In this document: positions 21,381 to 29,562 of the stretch, piece after piece
How the letters are laid out: every line of letters begins with the position of its first letter
Numbering within the stretch: position 1 is the stretch's first letter
Origin: a virus
Reading direction: 5' to 3' (one strand)
Length of the DNA: 30,253 nucleotides
IMG/VR virus record: IMGVR_UViG_3300034355_000215
Location: 1-30,253 of that record
Position numbers and translations under genes: made by a program
Notes under the pieces: model-generated
Seen by the model: the letters and a program-made list of their open reading frames with translations, nothing else
What the model was told of the DNA's origin: nothing
The model's database searches: none

Positions 21381-22042
21381 TAAATATACCCTCCATCAAT
21401 TGGATTAATTCCACCATAAACTGATCCTGGACCACCACCGTCTAGGTTTATTCCAATTGCTATTCCGCTAATATCAACTGTTACATCATTGCCAACTGTA
21501 GTTGTAGTTACACTGTCACCTGTAAAATTAATACTCGATGTTTGTGTAGTAATAGACGTACCATTAGACTTAATTGTTAATGGTGTTGCTGTTATTGAAG
21601 ATACATCAACGCTAATAGTGCCGTCGAGACTAATAGCTATTCCAGCTCCAATTTTAATACCACCTAATACACTAGGTGATGCAATTGGTAACGTATAATC
21701 TGATCCTGAACCTGTACCAAATGTAACTTCACTCCAATTTGATTCAGCATTAGGTACTGCGCCAGTTGAACTATTTCTAGATTCTCCAGTTTGCAGTTTA
21801 TATGTATAGTATCGATCACCTGTCCTAGTATACAAACCAGATATATAACTGTTTTTAACATAAACTAACATACCTTCTTGTATACGCTGTCCGTGTATAT
21901 TAGTTAATCGATCATTTGTATCTCCAGTAATACTTTGTAATGTACCACGAAGTTCTGTGTCTAATGCTATTGGCGCAGCAGTAGCAGGGCTCCACGTTCC
22001 TGGCCAAATATTCCTTGTTAACCCATCATAGTTAGATGCCAT
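21380..22042 (-). CDS. Tail fibre-associated protein, 220 residues
   Basis: A beta-rich protein with an N-terminal globular domain (NIWPGTWSPATAAPIALDTE to about residue 110, with YVKNSYISGLYTRTGD). A repeat-like middle follows (GGIKIGAGIAISLDGTISVD), a segment resembling the [16 protein letters not shown] stretch of the next gene upstream. The C-terminus is Gly rich (GGGPGSVYGGINPIDGGYI). It lies between two collagen-like fibre genes, with shared TAATG-type or 1-bp junctions at both ends. Function: probably part of the same fibre complex. Not assigned to a named family. Confidence 0.75.
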   Translation of the reverse strand: MASNYDGLTRNIWPGTWSPATAAPIALDTELRGTLQSITGDTNDRLTNIHGQRIQEGMLVYVKNSYISGLYTRTGDRYYTYKLQTGESRNSSTGAVPNAESNWSEVTFGTGSGSDYTLPIASPSVLGGIKIGAGIAISLDGTISVDVSSITATPLTIKSNGTSITTQTSSINFTGDSVTTTTVGNDVTVDISGIAIGINLDGGGPGSVYGGINPIDGGYI

Positions 22043-23853
22043 TATGAAATACTCACGTAAGTTGAACCTGATTGTAAGGTAAATCCGTACAATTGATAAT
22101 TTTCAGCAACGTAGTTAGGTAACGGCGAATCAGGTGCTAATGCAACAGTTCCGCCATTTGTATATGCTACATCACTTAATAATCCAGCACTTGCACCAGT
22201 TTTAAATACTGTTGGTTGTGATGCTGAACTTCTTACTACAAACCAAAATGCTCTTGGATTTGCACTTGAATTAGTTATTGATTGTGTTGCTAATGTTTTA
22301 ACTTGATCTCCTAAAACAGTAACACCTGTTTCTACTGTAATGTTATTAATTATATCAGCCCTTGTTGGTATAATTAACACACTATCAGACCATAACCAAA
22401 AAGATGGATATGTAAAACTAGCAGATGCAGCAACATCATTTGTATTAGTAGGCCCAAGTGTAACATTGTATGCTGTTCCTGTTACAGCAGCTGGTCTAGA
22501 TGCAGTAGTAGTTAATGTTACATATCTAGCAGTAGACTTATTGCTATGATTAATCGGATCAGTAAATGTTAATGTGCCGCTTGCAGTAGTTGACGATACT
22601 GTTCCATTTGTACCACTAATTAAAAACGTTCTGTTACCTGCCGAAATATAAGATGTAGATGGCGTATATGTAGTAGATGCATACGAATCAAGAAACGTTT
22701 TTCCTGTTAATGCAGCAATTGATATTGAATGCAACACCGTAAGCCAGCTAACTGAAAATGTTGCAGTAGTTCCCCAACTAGCAAGGGTCGTGCCGTTATA
22801 GTAATTAAATGCAACAACTCCACTTGCAGCGCCGCCTGCTGTAGTAGTGGATAACGATCTAATATACGATGTTGAGTTATTTGTAGTAAAACTTTGAGTC
22901 CAGTCTACACCACCTGCAGGAATGTTACTATATAAACCTGCAGAATAATTTCCAAGTACGGTAGACACTGATCCACTTAATTGTGTAATTGCTATAACAT
23001 TATTAATATATTGGTCAGTGATGTCGGTTGGATTGTCTACAGTAACAGTAAAACCAGTTGCAGGGACATCCCAATTTAATGTTGATCCTGCAGACGATGT
23101 TACAGTTACAGTTGGAGTAAACGTTGCTAATGTTAATCGTAACGTATTTCCTGCAAATTCTGCAACTCTAACAGTATTTGTAATATCGTTTTCTTTGTAT
23201 CCGGTAAGAGTGCGATAACTGCCGCTAGTTGACCAAACTAATGTTTCGCTACCAGTAACAGACACTCCCGGAATCCCTTGAGGTCCAGTATCACCTGTAT
23301 CGCCTTTAAGTCCTTGAGGTCCAGTATCACCAGTATCGCCTTTAAGTCCTTGAGGTCCAGTATCACCAGTATCGCCTTTAAGTCCTTGAATGCCCTGTGC
23401 GCCAGTATCGCCTTTAAGTCCTTGAGGTCCAGTATCACCAGTATCACCTTTTGGTCCTTGAGTATATTGTACACTAATGGTTCCGTCGGGATCTACAATT
23501 ATACCATTACCAATTTTAACTACACCTTTCACAGTAGCTGATGCAGTAGGTACTAAGGTAGCTGCATGCCATATACCGCTATATCGTACATATAAGTTAG
23601 ATCGTACAGTATCCCACCACATTGTTCCGGGAACATTAGTTGCCGGGGGAGTAGGTGAAACAATCATTGTAGCGTTACCACCGCCTCCTGACCCACCTCC
23701 ACCAAGAACTAACGGAATACCACCGAGTGATACACCGTCAGATAACCGCAGATCGCCTATGTCTTGATTGTAAAATATTGTGCCAATTTCACCAACATAT
23801 GCATCTGCAACTACTGTGTTAATACGACCTGATTTAATTTTTTGAATTGTCAC
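22042..23853 (-). CDS. Collagen-like tail fibre, 603 residues, GTG start
   Basis: Begins with GTG at 23853 after SD AAGGAC. Residues 1-50 are a divergent attachment module ([19 protein letters not shown], then [10 protein letters not shown]). [10 protein letters not shown] linker follows, and a [16 protein letters not shown] segment. Residues about 132-195 are a collagen-like domain of [12 protein letters not shown] units. The remaining 400 residues are beta-rich with a serine/threonine-rich composition, probably the receptor-binding tip ([18 protein letters not shown] onward). The rod length can vary by 36-bp repeat gain or loss. It heads the collagen pair in this coupled gene series. Confidence 0.87.
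   Translation of the reverse strand: MTIQKIKSGRINTVVADAYVGEIGTIFYNQDIGDLRLSDGVSLGGIPLVLGGGGSGGGGNATMIVSPTPPATNVPGTMWWDTVRSNLYVRYSGIWHAATLVPTASATVKGVVKIGNGIIVDPDGTISVQYTQGPKGDTGDTGPQGLKGDTGAQGIQGLKGDTGDTGPQGLKGDTGDTGPQGLKGDTGDTGPQGIPGVSVTGSETLVWSTSGSYRTLTGYKENDITNTVRVAEFAGNTLRLTLATFTPTVTVTSSAGSTLNWDVPATGFTVTVDNPTDITDQYINNVIAITQLSGSVSTVLGNYSAGLYSNIPAGGVDWTQSFTTNNSTSYIRSLSTTTAGGAASGVVAFNYYNGTTLASWGTTATFSVSWLTVLHSISIAALTGKTFLDSYASTTYTPSTSYISAGNRTFLISGTNGTVSSTTASGTLTFTDPINHSNKSTARYVTLTTTASRPAAVTGTAYNVTLGPTNTNDVAASASFTYPSFWLWSDSVLIIPTRADIINNITVETGVTVLGDQVKTLATQSITNSSANPRAFWFVVRSSASQPTVFKTGASAGLLSDVAYTNGGTVALAPDSPLPNYVAENYQLYGFTLQSGSTYVSIS
23281..23460 (-). repeat. Five 36-bp tandem repeats encoding collagen-like units
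   Basis: Five consecutive 36-bp units start at 23281, 23317, 23353, 23389 and 23425. They encode [12 protein letters not shown]-type 12-mers. Units 1-3 are almost identical, unit 4 differs (GAQGIQ) and unit 5 has changed ends. The pattern is typical of slippage or recombination within the gene. Confidence 0.93.
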
Positions 23854-23865
23854 CCGGTGTCCTTA

Positions 23866-24162
23866 TTATTTTCGAATAAGTTCTAGTATTCTTTTTAATT
23901 GATTAGTATGATCAGACACATCATCGTCAGTGGTGTCTTCTTCGGCGCCAACATCTTCAGGTTCTGTTATTTTATCAATTACTGCGCTGTCTTTGCCAGC
24001 ATCAGCTTTTTTAAGTTCTAACTCTTGTTGTAACGGCGATACGAAGATTGGGTTTTCGTCGGGTTCTTCTGAATCGTTGCCTGCAACATCGATCTCAGGA
24101 TCTCCGTCACCGTTTATTTTAATGTTTATTGGCACATTGATTGTAAATTCTTTTGCTCTCAT
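23866..24162 (-). CDS. Acidic hypothetical protein, 98 residues
   Basis: A very acidic protein (Asp/Glu-rich from residue 20 to 80) ending in a helix (NQLKRILELIRK). Its N-terminus MRAKEFTINVPINIKI shares the M-basic-x-x-E pattern of neighbouring short proteins. I choose ATG 24162 because AAAGGA lies at SD distance; an upstream in-frame start at 24213 would overlap the adhesin gene. No motif recognised. It might act as a chaperone or packaging filler, but this is unsupported. Confidence 0.68.
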   Translation of the reverse strand: MRAKEFTINVPINIKINGDGDPEIDVAGNDSEEPDENPIFVSPLQQELELKKADAGKDSAVIDKITEPEDVGAEEDTTDDDVSDHTNQLKRILELIRK

Positions 24163-24194
24163 TATAAATCCTTTAGCTATACTATACTTATCTT

Positions 24195-26291
24195 TTATAT
24201 ATGCTCTTGCCAAGTGACCACGCCTACAGCACGATCGTTATTAGTAGTGGCAATAGCAGCCAAACACCATATATCTGATACTCCGGCAATAGTGCGTCCT
24301 AGTTGTTGACTAAAGTCTACGTCATTCGAAGTAATAGAGGCTGATCCTCCTTTGTTTGATCCTACAAATATTCCTTGATCAATCACAGTTCCACCTGACA
24401 ATCCGGTAGCAGAAAGGTCATACTCTACTGAACTGTCTGCGCTAGCACTAGTCCAACTAGCATTAGTTAATGTTGGATTTATAATTAACTGATAGACAAA
24501 TGCAGCCTGTTGTAGACCAAAAAGATCAAACTTAACAGGGACTACAACCGATTCAAGATTAGCTGCTTTGAGTCTAATACATACTAGAGGTCTATATACT
24601 GTGTTGCTGAGAGCCTTTCCTGTTAGACTAGTTCCGATACTTCGACTAACACTACGATTTATGTAGCCACCTTCGGATATTACAGTTGAGCATATAGCTC
24701 GCATAGTGCCTGCGGCTCCGGTGCTTGTTAGTTCATATCTAACAGGTAATGTAGCAGTGGTCATGTAAACTTTATTAACGCCGATTTGGTTAGCGTGATG
24801 GAATGTATGACAGACTATAAACTGTCCATTAATAACAAATCCAGCACGAACTGTTCCTACACCTAACCATTCAATATCACACCAAAAAATCTGTGCTCTA
24901 CTTACAACTAACGTGATGCCGCTTGGCCCGGTTCCATTAAGTTTATCACCATTCCAATTTGTTTGAGCAAACTTTTCTGTAGTATCGTCTACAGATCCTG
25001 ATGTATATTTTCTAATCACAAGATTTAATGTATTACCATCTACTTCAAAGTATACACCGTTCTGTGCTCCAAACAATCCTACCCGCTGACGCAAGCCTGC
25101 GGTAGGTGTGGTCATAACAAAAGTAGCCAACGTTAGCAAACTCTTGCCAGGCTGATAAGCAAACACTGATTTGGTTTGTCTCAAACTTTCATCGCCGTTG
25201 CCTGATACCGACATTAATATTGAACTTTCGTTAGTTACAAATACAGATGTAGCAGCACCAGTGTCTAGTTGATCCCATTTGAATGGGTTATCACTGTATC
25301 GTTGAGCACCATCAAACAAAGTAAACGGATTACTAACTCGTAATCTGCCAAACGCATCTAAATTTGCTCCACCAAACGATACAACAGGTGTACCTGTAAT
25401 CGTAGCATTAACATTTCCACTAATAGGAACTGGATTGCCACTGTCGTTCTTAATCTCTACTTCAGGTATAGTACCGATGTTAACTGTAGGTGTTCCACTA
25501 ATAGTAACTGTGGTATTCTCTAAGGCTGATAATGTACTAGCACCTAGTTCTACTGTGCCACTCACAGTTGCTGATACTGTACCATCCACTGTTATGCTAC
25601 TACCGCCATCTTGTACTGTAACTGTGCCAGTAACACCTACATTTTCTAATGCTGTTAATGTTGTACTACCTAACTCAACTGTACCGCTTACTATGGCATT
25701 GATGTTTTCAAGTGCTGACAAACTTCCGCTGTCTAACGTAACTGTGCCACTTACTTGTTGGGTAGTTGGGAATGTTACATTAGCTGTTACAGTTCCGCTA
25801 ACTGGTTGTGTAGTTTGCCAAAATGTTCCTGTAACCGGAGTAGTTGGCATGCTTGCAATAGATACTGGTTGGGTAGTTTGCCAAAATGTTCCAGTTACTG
25901 CAATTGGATTAGTATTAGAAACATTAGCATCAACATATATACGATTATTTACAGTGTTGTCATTACTATCTTTAGATACTTTGATTAATGTTGGAAATGC
26001 TGGGAAGTTACCTACATCAATACTAGTTGGAAATGCTGGGAAGTTACCTACATCAATACTAGTTGGAAATGCTGGGAAGTTACCTACATCGATATCACTT
26101 GTTAAATGAACTGGAATACTTTGTAACTCAGTATTATTAATTTTAATTTCAGATGCAATGTTAACATTTCCAGTTACTGTAATATTATCAGATCCTAACG
26201 TAACGCGAACATGTGGTATTTCGTCAACGAGTTCCATTGCATGATGCAAGTTGTTTATATTAGTATCACTGCGATCGTGTATATAAGGCAT
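24195..26291 (-). CDS. Large virion adhesin or fibre protein, 698 residues
   Basis: The protein has three zones. Residues 67-101 hold three copies of IDVGNFPAFPTS. Residues about 130-320 consist of short beta repeats (PVTGTFWQTTQPVS twice, then SGTVELGS/A-TLSALENT and similar), probably a trimeric shaft. From about residue 320, GGANLDAFGRLRVSNPFTLF opens a globular domain common to large structural proteins of marine phages. Later segments include WCDIEWLGVGTVRAGFVING. A receptor-binding or baseplate-associated role is likely from context; no enzyme motif is visible. It starts just after the stop of the next gene upstream. Confidence 0.85.
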   Translation of the reverse strand: MPYIHDRSDTNINNLHHAMELVDEIPHVRVTLGSDNITVTGNVNIASEIKINNTELQSIPVHLTSDIDVGNFPAFPTSIDVGNFPAFPTSIDVGNFPAFPTLIKVSKDSNDNTVNNRIYVDANVSNTNPIAVTGTFWQTTQPVSIASMPTTPVTGTFWQTTQPVSGTVTANVTFPTTQQVSGTVTLDSGSLSALENINAIVSGTVELGSTTLTALENVGVTGTVTVQDGGSSITVDGTVSATVSGTVELGASTLSALENTTVTISGTPTVNIGTIPEVEIKNDSGNPVPISGNVNATITGTPVVSFGGANLDAFGRLRVSNPFTLFDGAQRYSDNPFKWDQLDTGAATSVFVTNESSILMSVSGNGDESLRQTKSVFAYQPGKSLLTLATFVMTTPTAGLRQRVGLFGAQNGVYFEVDGNTLNLVIRKYTSGSVDDTTEKFAQTNWNGDKLNGTGPSGITLVVSRAQIFWCDIEWLGVGTVRAGFVINGQFIVCHTFHHANQIGVNKVYMTTATLPVRYELTSTGAAGTMRAICSTVISEGGYINRSVSRSIGTSLTGKALSNTVYRPLVCIRLKAANLESVVVPVKFDLFGLQQAAFVYQLIINPTLTNASWTSASADSSVEYDLSATGLSGGTVIDQGIFVGSNKGGSASITSNDVDFSQQLGRTIAGVSDIWCLAAIATTNNDRAVGVVTWQEHI
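25991..26092 (-). repeat. Three 36-bp tandem repeats encoding IDVGNFPAFPTS
   Basis: Units at 25991, 26027 and 26063 are nearly identical; the last differs only near its end (TCGATATC). The near-perfect DNA identity points to recent amplification in the adhesin shaft. Confidence 0.93.
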
Positions 26292-26552
26292 CTATGTAGT
26301 CCAAGGCCGGCCAACAACAAGTCCGCCTACATTAGGATTGTCAGTAATTCCGTCACCGTTATATTTTGTTGGTAATTGCGTAATATCATAATTGTTTCTA
26401 TCACGATAGTATTGTTTAGTAGGATCTATACTTCCAGTAACTGTACCATCAGCTGCTACAGTTTTACCTTGACGTTTAGCTTTTGCTAACGCAAGTTTAG
26501 CTGCTTGTTTTGCTTCTTTGGTTGATAACCATGCGATTCCGTTAGCTGACAT
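26292..26552 (-). CDS. Hypothetical basic protein, 86 residues
   Basis: Starts [20 protein letters not shown], with a Lys/Ala-rich helix (residues 10-32), then a hydrophilic tail containing YYRDRNNYDITQLPTKYN and Gly-rich VGGLVVGRPW. Small proteins with this beginning are frequent beside structural genes in T4-like marine phages; their role is unknown to me. It starts by TAATG overlap with the upstream gene, and its stop is directly followed by the adhesin ATG. Confidence 0.75.
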   Translation of the reverse strand: MSANGIAWLSTKEAKQAAKLALAKAKRQGKTVAADGTVTGSIDPTKQYYRDRNNYDITQLPTKYNGDGITDNPNVGGLVVGRPWTT

Positions 26553-26926
26553 TATTGCCCCCTCATTGCTTTAATCATTACAATATGTTCAGGATGATCG
26601 TCTGTTGGTTCAAATTCTGTATCAATTAAATGCGGATACGCACTTGGATCTTTAACTCGTATATCAGCAGGATGTTTTGGACCATTCATTCCGCCACCTG
26701 CATGTATTGTAACTGAATCTAAATCTGCATACGCCGGATTAGGTTCATTAATAAATCTGTGTCTTTCTGGACTATCTGCCAAATCAACAATTTGCTTAAA
26801 TCTGTTAATGTCATCACCTGCTGTTACTTTATGATCAGGTTTAAGTATAAACTCTGGTTCAATGGGTTCTTGTTCTCCGCCATCAATCAAGTTTAACATG
26901 TTTCTAATAATATCTTGAACTCTCAT
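26552..26926 (-). CDS. Hypothetical protein, 124 residues, first of the adhesin series
   Basis: An acidic soluble protein starting [17 protein letters not shown], with many Pro, Asp and His residues ([17 protein letters not shown], then [13 protein letters not shown]). No family recognised. It has a late promoter at 26945-26951 and SD AAGAGGACA. It opens the run of coupled minus-strand genes that ends near 14312. Its N-terminus resembles those of short neighbours. Confidence 0.75.
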   Translation of the reverse strand: MRVQDIIRNMLNLIDGGEQEPIEPEFILKPDHKVTAGDDINRFKQIVDLADSPERHRFINEPNPAYADLDSVTIHAGGGMNGPKHPADIRVKDPSAYPHLIDTEFEPTDDHPEHIVMIKAMRGQ

Positions 26927-26944
26927 TTTTGTGTCCTCTTATCA

Positions 26945-26951
26945 TATTTAT
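26945..26951 (-). promoter_or_regulatory. Late promoter of the adhesin series
   Basis: CATAAATATGAT on the minus strand lies 18 bp before ATG 26926, with AAGAGGACA as SD. It faces away from the ALAS gene and shares a 38-bp gap with the ALAS control motif. Confidence 0.75.
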
Positions 26952-26952
26952 G

Positions 26953-26960
26953 TTTAAATA
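26953..26960 (+). promoter_or_regulatory. Late-promoter-like motif fused to the ALAS start
   Basis: TTTAAATAC followed by GGT and ATG 26965. No SD is present. Spacing equals the motifs before 386 and 12995. It lies back to back with the minus-strand late promoter, only one base away. Confidence 0.42.
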
Positions 26961-26964
26961 CGGT

Positions 26965-28188
26965 ATGACTATAAACATTGAACCCTTTAAACAAACTATT
27001 CAAACGTTAAAAGACTCTGGTAACTACCGTGTGTTTAACGATATATTACGAGAAAACGGTAAGTTCCCAACTGCAATTTGGTACGGTCCGTATAATATTA
27101 AAAATATTATAAACTGGTGTAGTAACGATTATTTAGGAATGGGACAACATAAAGTTGTTCTTGATGCTATGCGTACTGCATTAGACATGACCGGTGCAGG
27201 AAGTGGCGGTACTAGAAACATATCCGGAACTAGTCATTATCATGTTGCATTAGAATATGAACTAGCATTATTACATAAGAAAGATAGAGCTTTGTTATTC
27301 AGCTCTGCATATGTTGCTAATGAATGGAGTTTAATTGCATTATCTAAAATTGTAAAAGATATTGAATTTATAAGCGACAGTAAAAATCACAATAGTTTAA
27401 TAGTTGGCATGTCACACAGCAGAGCACCAAAACAGATATTTAAACATAATGATTTAATTGATTTAGAAGAATGTTTAATTAGATCAAAAGAAAACAATCA
27501 TACACCTTGTATTGTGTTTGAAAGTGTATACTCAATGGACGGTGATATAAGTCTAATAGCTGATATTTGTGATTTAGCAGATAAATACCACGCTATAACC
27601 TATATAGACGAAGTACACGCCGTTGGACTTTATGGCACATGTGGAGCTGGGAAGCTAGAAGAACTACAATTACAGGGGAGAGTCGACATAGTCAACGGTA
27701 CTCTTGGTAAAGCGTTTGGAGTCCAGGGCGGATATATCGCAGCAACTGCAGCCGTAATTGATGCAATACGATCAGTAGCAGCAGGTTTTATATTTACAAC
27801 ATCAATGAGTCCGGTAACATGTGCCGGAGCATTAGCCGCAGTTAAATATCTTAAAGATCATAATGAGTTAAGATTAAAACATCAACAACAAGCAAATAAA
27901 TTAAAAGAACGATTAATAGAAGCAGGGTTACCTGTTATGCAAAGTGATACACACATTGTTCCAGTTCTAGTAGGCGATGCTAAAAGATGCAAAACAATGA
28001 GTGACATGCTATTAAATGATTTTAATATCTATTCACAAGCAATAAATTCACCAACTGTCCCAGTAGGAACAGAGCGTTTGCGATTTGCACCTACTCCATT
28101 GCATACTGATGGGATGATTGACGATTTAGTTAATGCACTTGTTATCGTGTTTGATCTGTGTACTTGTCATAACACAGATTTGCCATAA
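26965..28188 (+). CDS. hemA: 5-aminolevulinate synthase (ALAS)
   Basis: A 407-residue PLP enzyme that condenses glycine and succinyl-CoA to 5-aminolevulinate, the first step of the Shemin tetrapyrrole pathway. Residues match the Rhodobacter enzyme in near-identical numbering: Arg22 (YRVF), Thr83 in [11 protein letters not shown], His142 (KNHNS), Asp215 and His218 (YIDEVHAVG), and the PLP lysine Lys249 (GTLGKAFG). I choose ATG 26965 over ATG 26950, 15 bp upstream, since this gives the family N-terminus; neither has an SD. It is not the related AONS/KBL group because of the GTRNISGT signature and Arg22. Phage-borne ALAS genes have been reported in aquatic phage sequences and point to alphaproteobacterial hosts. 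The 3' end overlaps denV by 22 bp. Confidence 0.97.
   Translation: MTINIEPFKQTIQTLKDSGNYRVFNDILRENGKFPTAIWYGPYNIKNIINWCSNDYLGMGQHKVVLDAMRTALDMTGAGSGGTRNISGTSHYHVALEYELALLHKKDRALLFSSAYVANEWSLIALSKIVKDIEFISDSKNHNSLIVGMSHSRAPKQIFKHNDLIDLEECLIRSKENNHTPCIVFESVYSMDGDISLIADICDLADKYHAITYIDEVHAVGLYGTCGAGKLEELQLQGRVDIVNGTLGKAFGVQGGYIAATAAVIDAIRSVAAGFIFTTSMSPVTCAGALAAVKYLKDHNELRLKHQQQANKLKERLIEAGLPVMQSDTHIVPVLVGDAKRCKTMSDMLLNDFNIYSQAINSPTVPVGTERLRFAPTPLHTDGMIDDLVNALVIVFDLCTCHNTDLP
28154..28179. terminator. Palindrome inside the convergent ALAS/denV overlap
   Basis: ATCTGTGT (28154-28161) pairs perfectly with ACACAGAT (28172-28179) around a 10-nt loop. It spans the shared 3' ends of two converging genes. 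No T-tract follows on either side, so it may pause or protect transcripts rather than terminate as a classic element. Confidence 0.5.
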
Positions 28189-28586
28189 TATTTGTACCAA
28201 GATGGCTTCATAGCTATCTTTTCCTTAATACGCTGTTCTAATACAGCATCATCTGCAGGGGTTGCAGACCAATCATTAAAAAACGTAGAAGGTATACCAT
28301 TTAGATCAAGTACACGACCTTGATCTAAGTTGTATCCTCTGTTGTGTAATTCGTTAACTAACCGATCATATCTATTCCTAAGGAATGTTAGCTTGTTGTA
28401 AAAGAACAACACATGACCCTTATTCAGTGTAAATTTAGGAGGAATTTTTTTAAGAACTTCTCTTTCTGATTGTGTCTTCAACGACCGACGAAGAGATGCA
28501 AGCACCATTGGTAATTCTCTGTATTCTGCCATAAGGTGTTGATCCATTAATTTCTTAGGGTCTACATTTGAATTAATTCTTGTCAT
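28167..28586 (-). CDS. denV: Pyrimidine-dimer DNA glycosylase / AP lyase (T4 endonuclease V-like)
   Basis: A 139-residue protein clearly homologous to T4 DenV. It has the MTRIN start, with Thr2 as the catalytic N-terminal amine after Met removal, [11 protein letters not shown] (Glu24, equal to Glu23 of T4, and Arg23), [10 protein letters not shown] and the C-terminal PSWYKYYGK. It removes UV cyclobutane dimers, then nicks the abasic site. One difference: where T4 has Arg26 in RELPRV, this protein has Met27 (RELPMV). A sigma70 promoter lies at 28616-28644, with SD AAGGAG, so it is probably expressed early. The gene converges on ALAS and diverges from a 47-residue ORF. Assignment is very sure; activity with the Met change is untested. 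Confidence 0.97.
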   Translation of the reverse strand: MTRINSNVDPKKLMDQHLMAEYRELPMVLASLRRSLKTQSEREVLKKIPPKFTLNKGHVLFFYNKLTFLRNRYDRLVNELHNRGYNLDQGRVLDLNGIPSTFFNDWSATPADDAVLEQRIKEKIAMKPSWYKYYGKSVL

Positions 28587-28615
28587 ACATACTCCTTGCT
28601 AGTTAATATGTATAT

Positions 28616-28644
28616 ATTATACAATAAATACAATAAGATGTAAA
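28616..28644 (-). promoter_or_regulatory. Sigma70 promoter of denV
   Basis: TTTACA (28639-28644) and TATAAT (28616-28621) are 17 bp apart on the minus strand. The -10 is perfect and the -35 five of six. The predicted start leaves a leader of about 23 nt with AAGGAG as SD. Confidence 0.8.
28624..28630 (+). promoter_or_regulatory. Late-type promoter of the 47-residue ORF and lipase
   Basis: CAATAAATACAATAAG on the plus strand lies 33 bp before ATG 28664 and lies inside the spacer of the opposing denV promoter. A weaker sigma70-like alternative (TTGCTA-N16-TATACA) is also present. Confidence 0.6.
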
Positions 28645-28663
28645 GTAAAGTGAGAGGACAACT

Positions 28664-28807
28664 ATGGATTTAATTAGAAGTATTATTCATAATGTATTAG
28701 TGCATCCTATTCTACCATTCCTACCTCGTAGACTAGCAAGAACAATACACGAAAAGAATGCGCTGTGGGCGTACGGAAAAGAAGGTCCGTTTAACGGATT
28801 AGACTAG
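28664..28807 (+). CDS. Small basic protein, 47 residues
   Basis: Reads MDLIRSIIHNVLVHPILPFL followed by PRRLARTIHEKNALWAYGK and an acidic end. The N-terminal half is an amphipathic or membrane-interfacial helix with His-Pro kinks; the second half is basic. It has an excellent SD (GAGAGGA) and late-type promoter, and its TAG stop overlaps the SD (AGGAG) of the lipase gene. It is therefore translated just ahead of the lipase and may be its partner or a membrane-targeting factor. I do not recognise the family. Confidence 0.82.
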   Translation: MDLIRSIIHNVLVHPILPFLPRRLARTIHEKNALWAYGKEGPFNGLD

Positions 28808-28816
28808 GAGCTTGAT

Positions 28817-29554
28817 ATGATATCAGATTTAACCTTTGAACAAAAATCATTAACAATGGCAACAATGAGCAGTCTTGCATATAATGACGATCAAGAATTT
28901 AAAGAATTAGGATATGACAGTAAATTTATAAGCCATGGTGGGTCAGACTTGTATGTATTATGGGACAACGATGATTTAATAGTAGTGTGTCGTGGGACAC
29001 AACCAACTCACTTTAATGATGTTGCACATGACATAGAATTTGCACTAGTACCGAGTAGATCAGGACACGGGTTAGTGCATCATGGATTTAGAACAAGTGT
29101 AGATCTTATTTGGGTTGACTTATTAAAGATGTTACAAAAATACGGTGCTAATCGTAAAGTATGGTGTACAGGTCATAGTTTAGGTGCAGCAATGGCAACC
29201 CTTATAACTGCAAGATGTGCGCGTACAGAAAAATTAACTACGCCGTTTTTATATACATACGGTAGTCCGCGTGTTGGTGATATGACATTTATTAAACACA
29301 TGAATAGCTTAAACATCGAACATCATAGATGGGTAAACAATGCAGATGCAGTTACACGGAATCCAATATTTCCATATAAGCATCATGGTCAGCTACACTA
29401 CTTTGATCATCATGGCAATGTAAGAGTTTTTACAAGATGGCAGACAATCAAAGATAGAGTAAAAGGTTTTTATATCGGACTTAAAAAAGGTAAGATTAAT
29501 TTCTTTGTTAATCACGATATTGGAAATTACATTAAAAACTTAGGAAGGTTATAA
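28817..29554 (+). CDS. Class 3 lipase (alpha/beta hydrolase)
   Basis: A 245-residue lipase-3 family protein without signal peptide, so it is expected in the cytoplasm until lysis. The nucleophile elbow is Gly119-His-Ser121-Leu-Gly123 (GHSLGAAMA). The catalytic Asp is probably Asp177 (NNADAVTRNP), and the His is probably His233 (NHDIGNY). YGSPRVGD matches the family strand after the elbow. It would hydrolyse glycerolipid esters, perhaps host membrane phospholipids during takeover or lysis. It is transcribed with the 47-residue ORF (9-bp gap; SD AGGAG). The 3' end overlaps the opposing nuclease by 6 bp. Confidence 0.93.
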   Translation: MISDLTFEQKSLTMATMSSLAYNDDQEFKELGYDSKFISHGGSDLYVLWDNDDLIVVCRGTQPTHFNDVAHDIEFALVPSRSGHGLVHHGFRTSVDLIWVDLLKMLQKYGANRKVWCTGHSLGAAMATLITARCARTEKLTTPFLYTYGSPRVGDMTFIKHMNSLNIEHHRWVNNADAVTRNPIFPYKHHGQLHYFDHHGNVRVFTRWQTIKDRVKGFYIGLKKGKINFFVNHDIGNYIKNLGRL

Positions 29555-29562
29555 ACCTTTCC
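29543..29562. terminator. Palindrome at the convergent lipase/nuclease ends
   Basis: AAGGTT-ATA-AACCTT, extended by one G-U pair and one GC pair, spans both stop codons of the converging genes. Both C-termini are encoded within the palindrome. No T-tract follows. Confidence 0.45.

Noticed and set aside
23281-23460. Regular repeats considered as a CRISPR array
   Set aside because: Units are directly adjacent without spacers and encode in-frame collagen-like peptides.
23238-23541. Open frames on both strands in the collagen repeats
   Set aside because: 36-bp repeats keep all frames open; only the [12 protein letters not shown] frame belongs to the full-length fibre.
14980-23853. Diversity-generating retroelement acting on tail proteins (the shared N-terminal module recalls Mtd)
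   Set aside because: No reverse transcriptase and no template/variable repeat pair with adenine-specific differences is visible here; it could lie outside the window.
25435-26109. Plus-strand open frame (224 codons) opposite the large adhesin
   Set aside because: Composition is an artefact of antisense beta-repeats (Val/Leu/Thr/Pro), and the opposite frame encodes a recognised adhesin with in-frame repeats.
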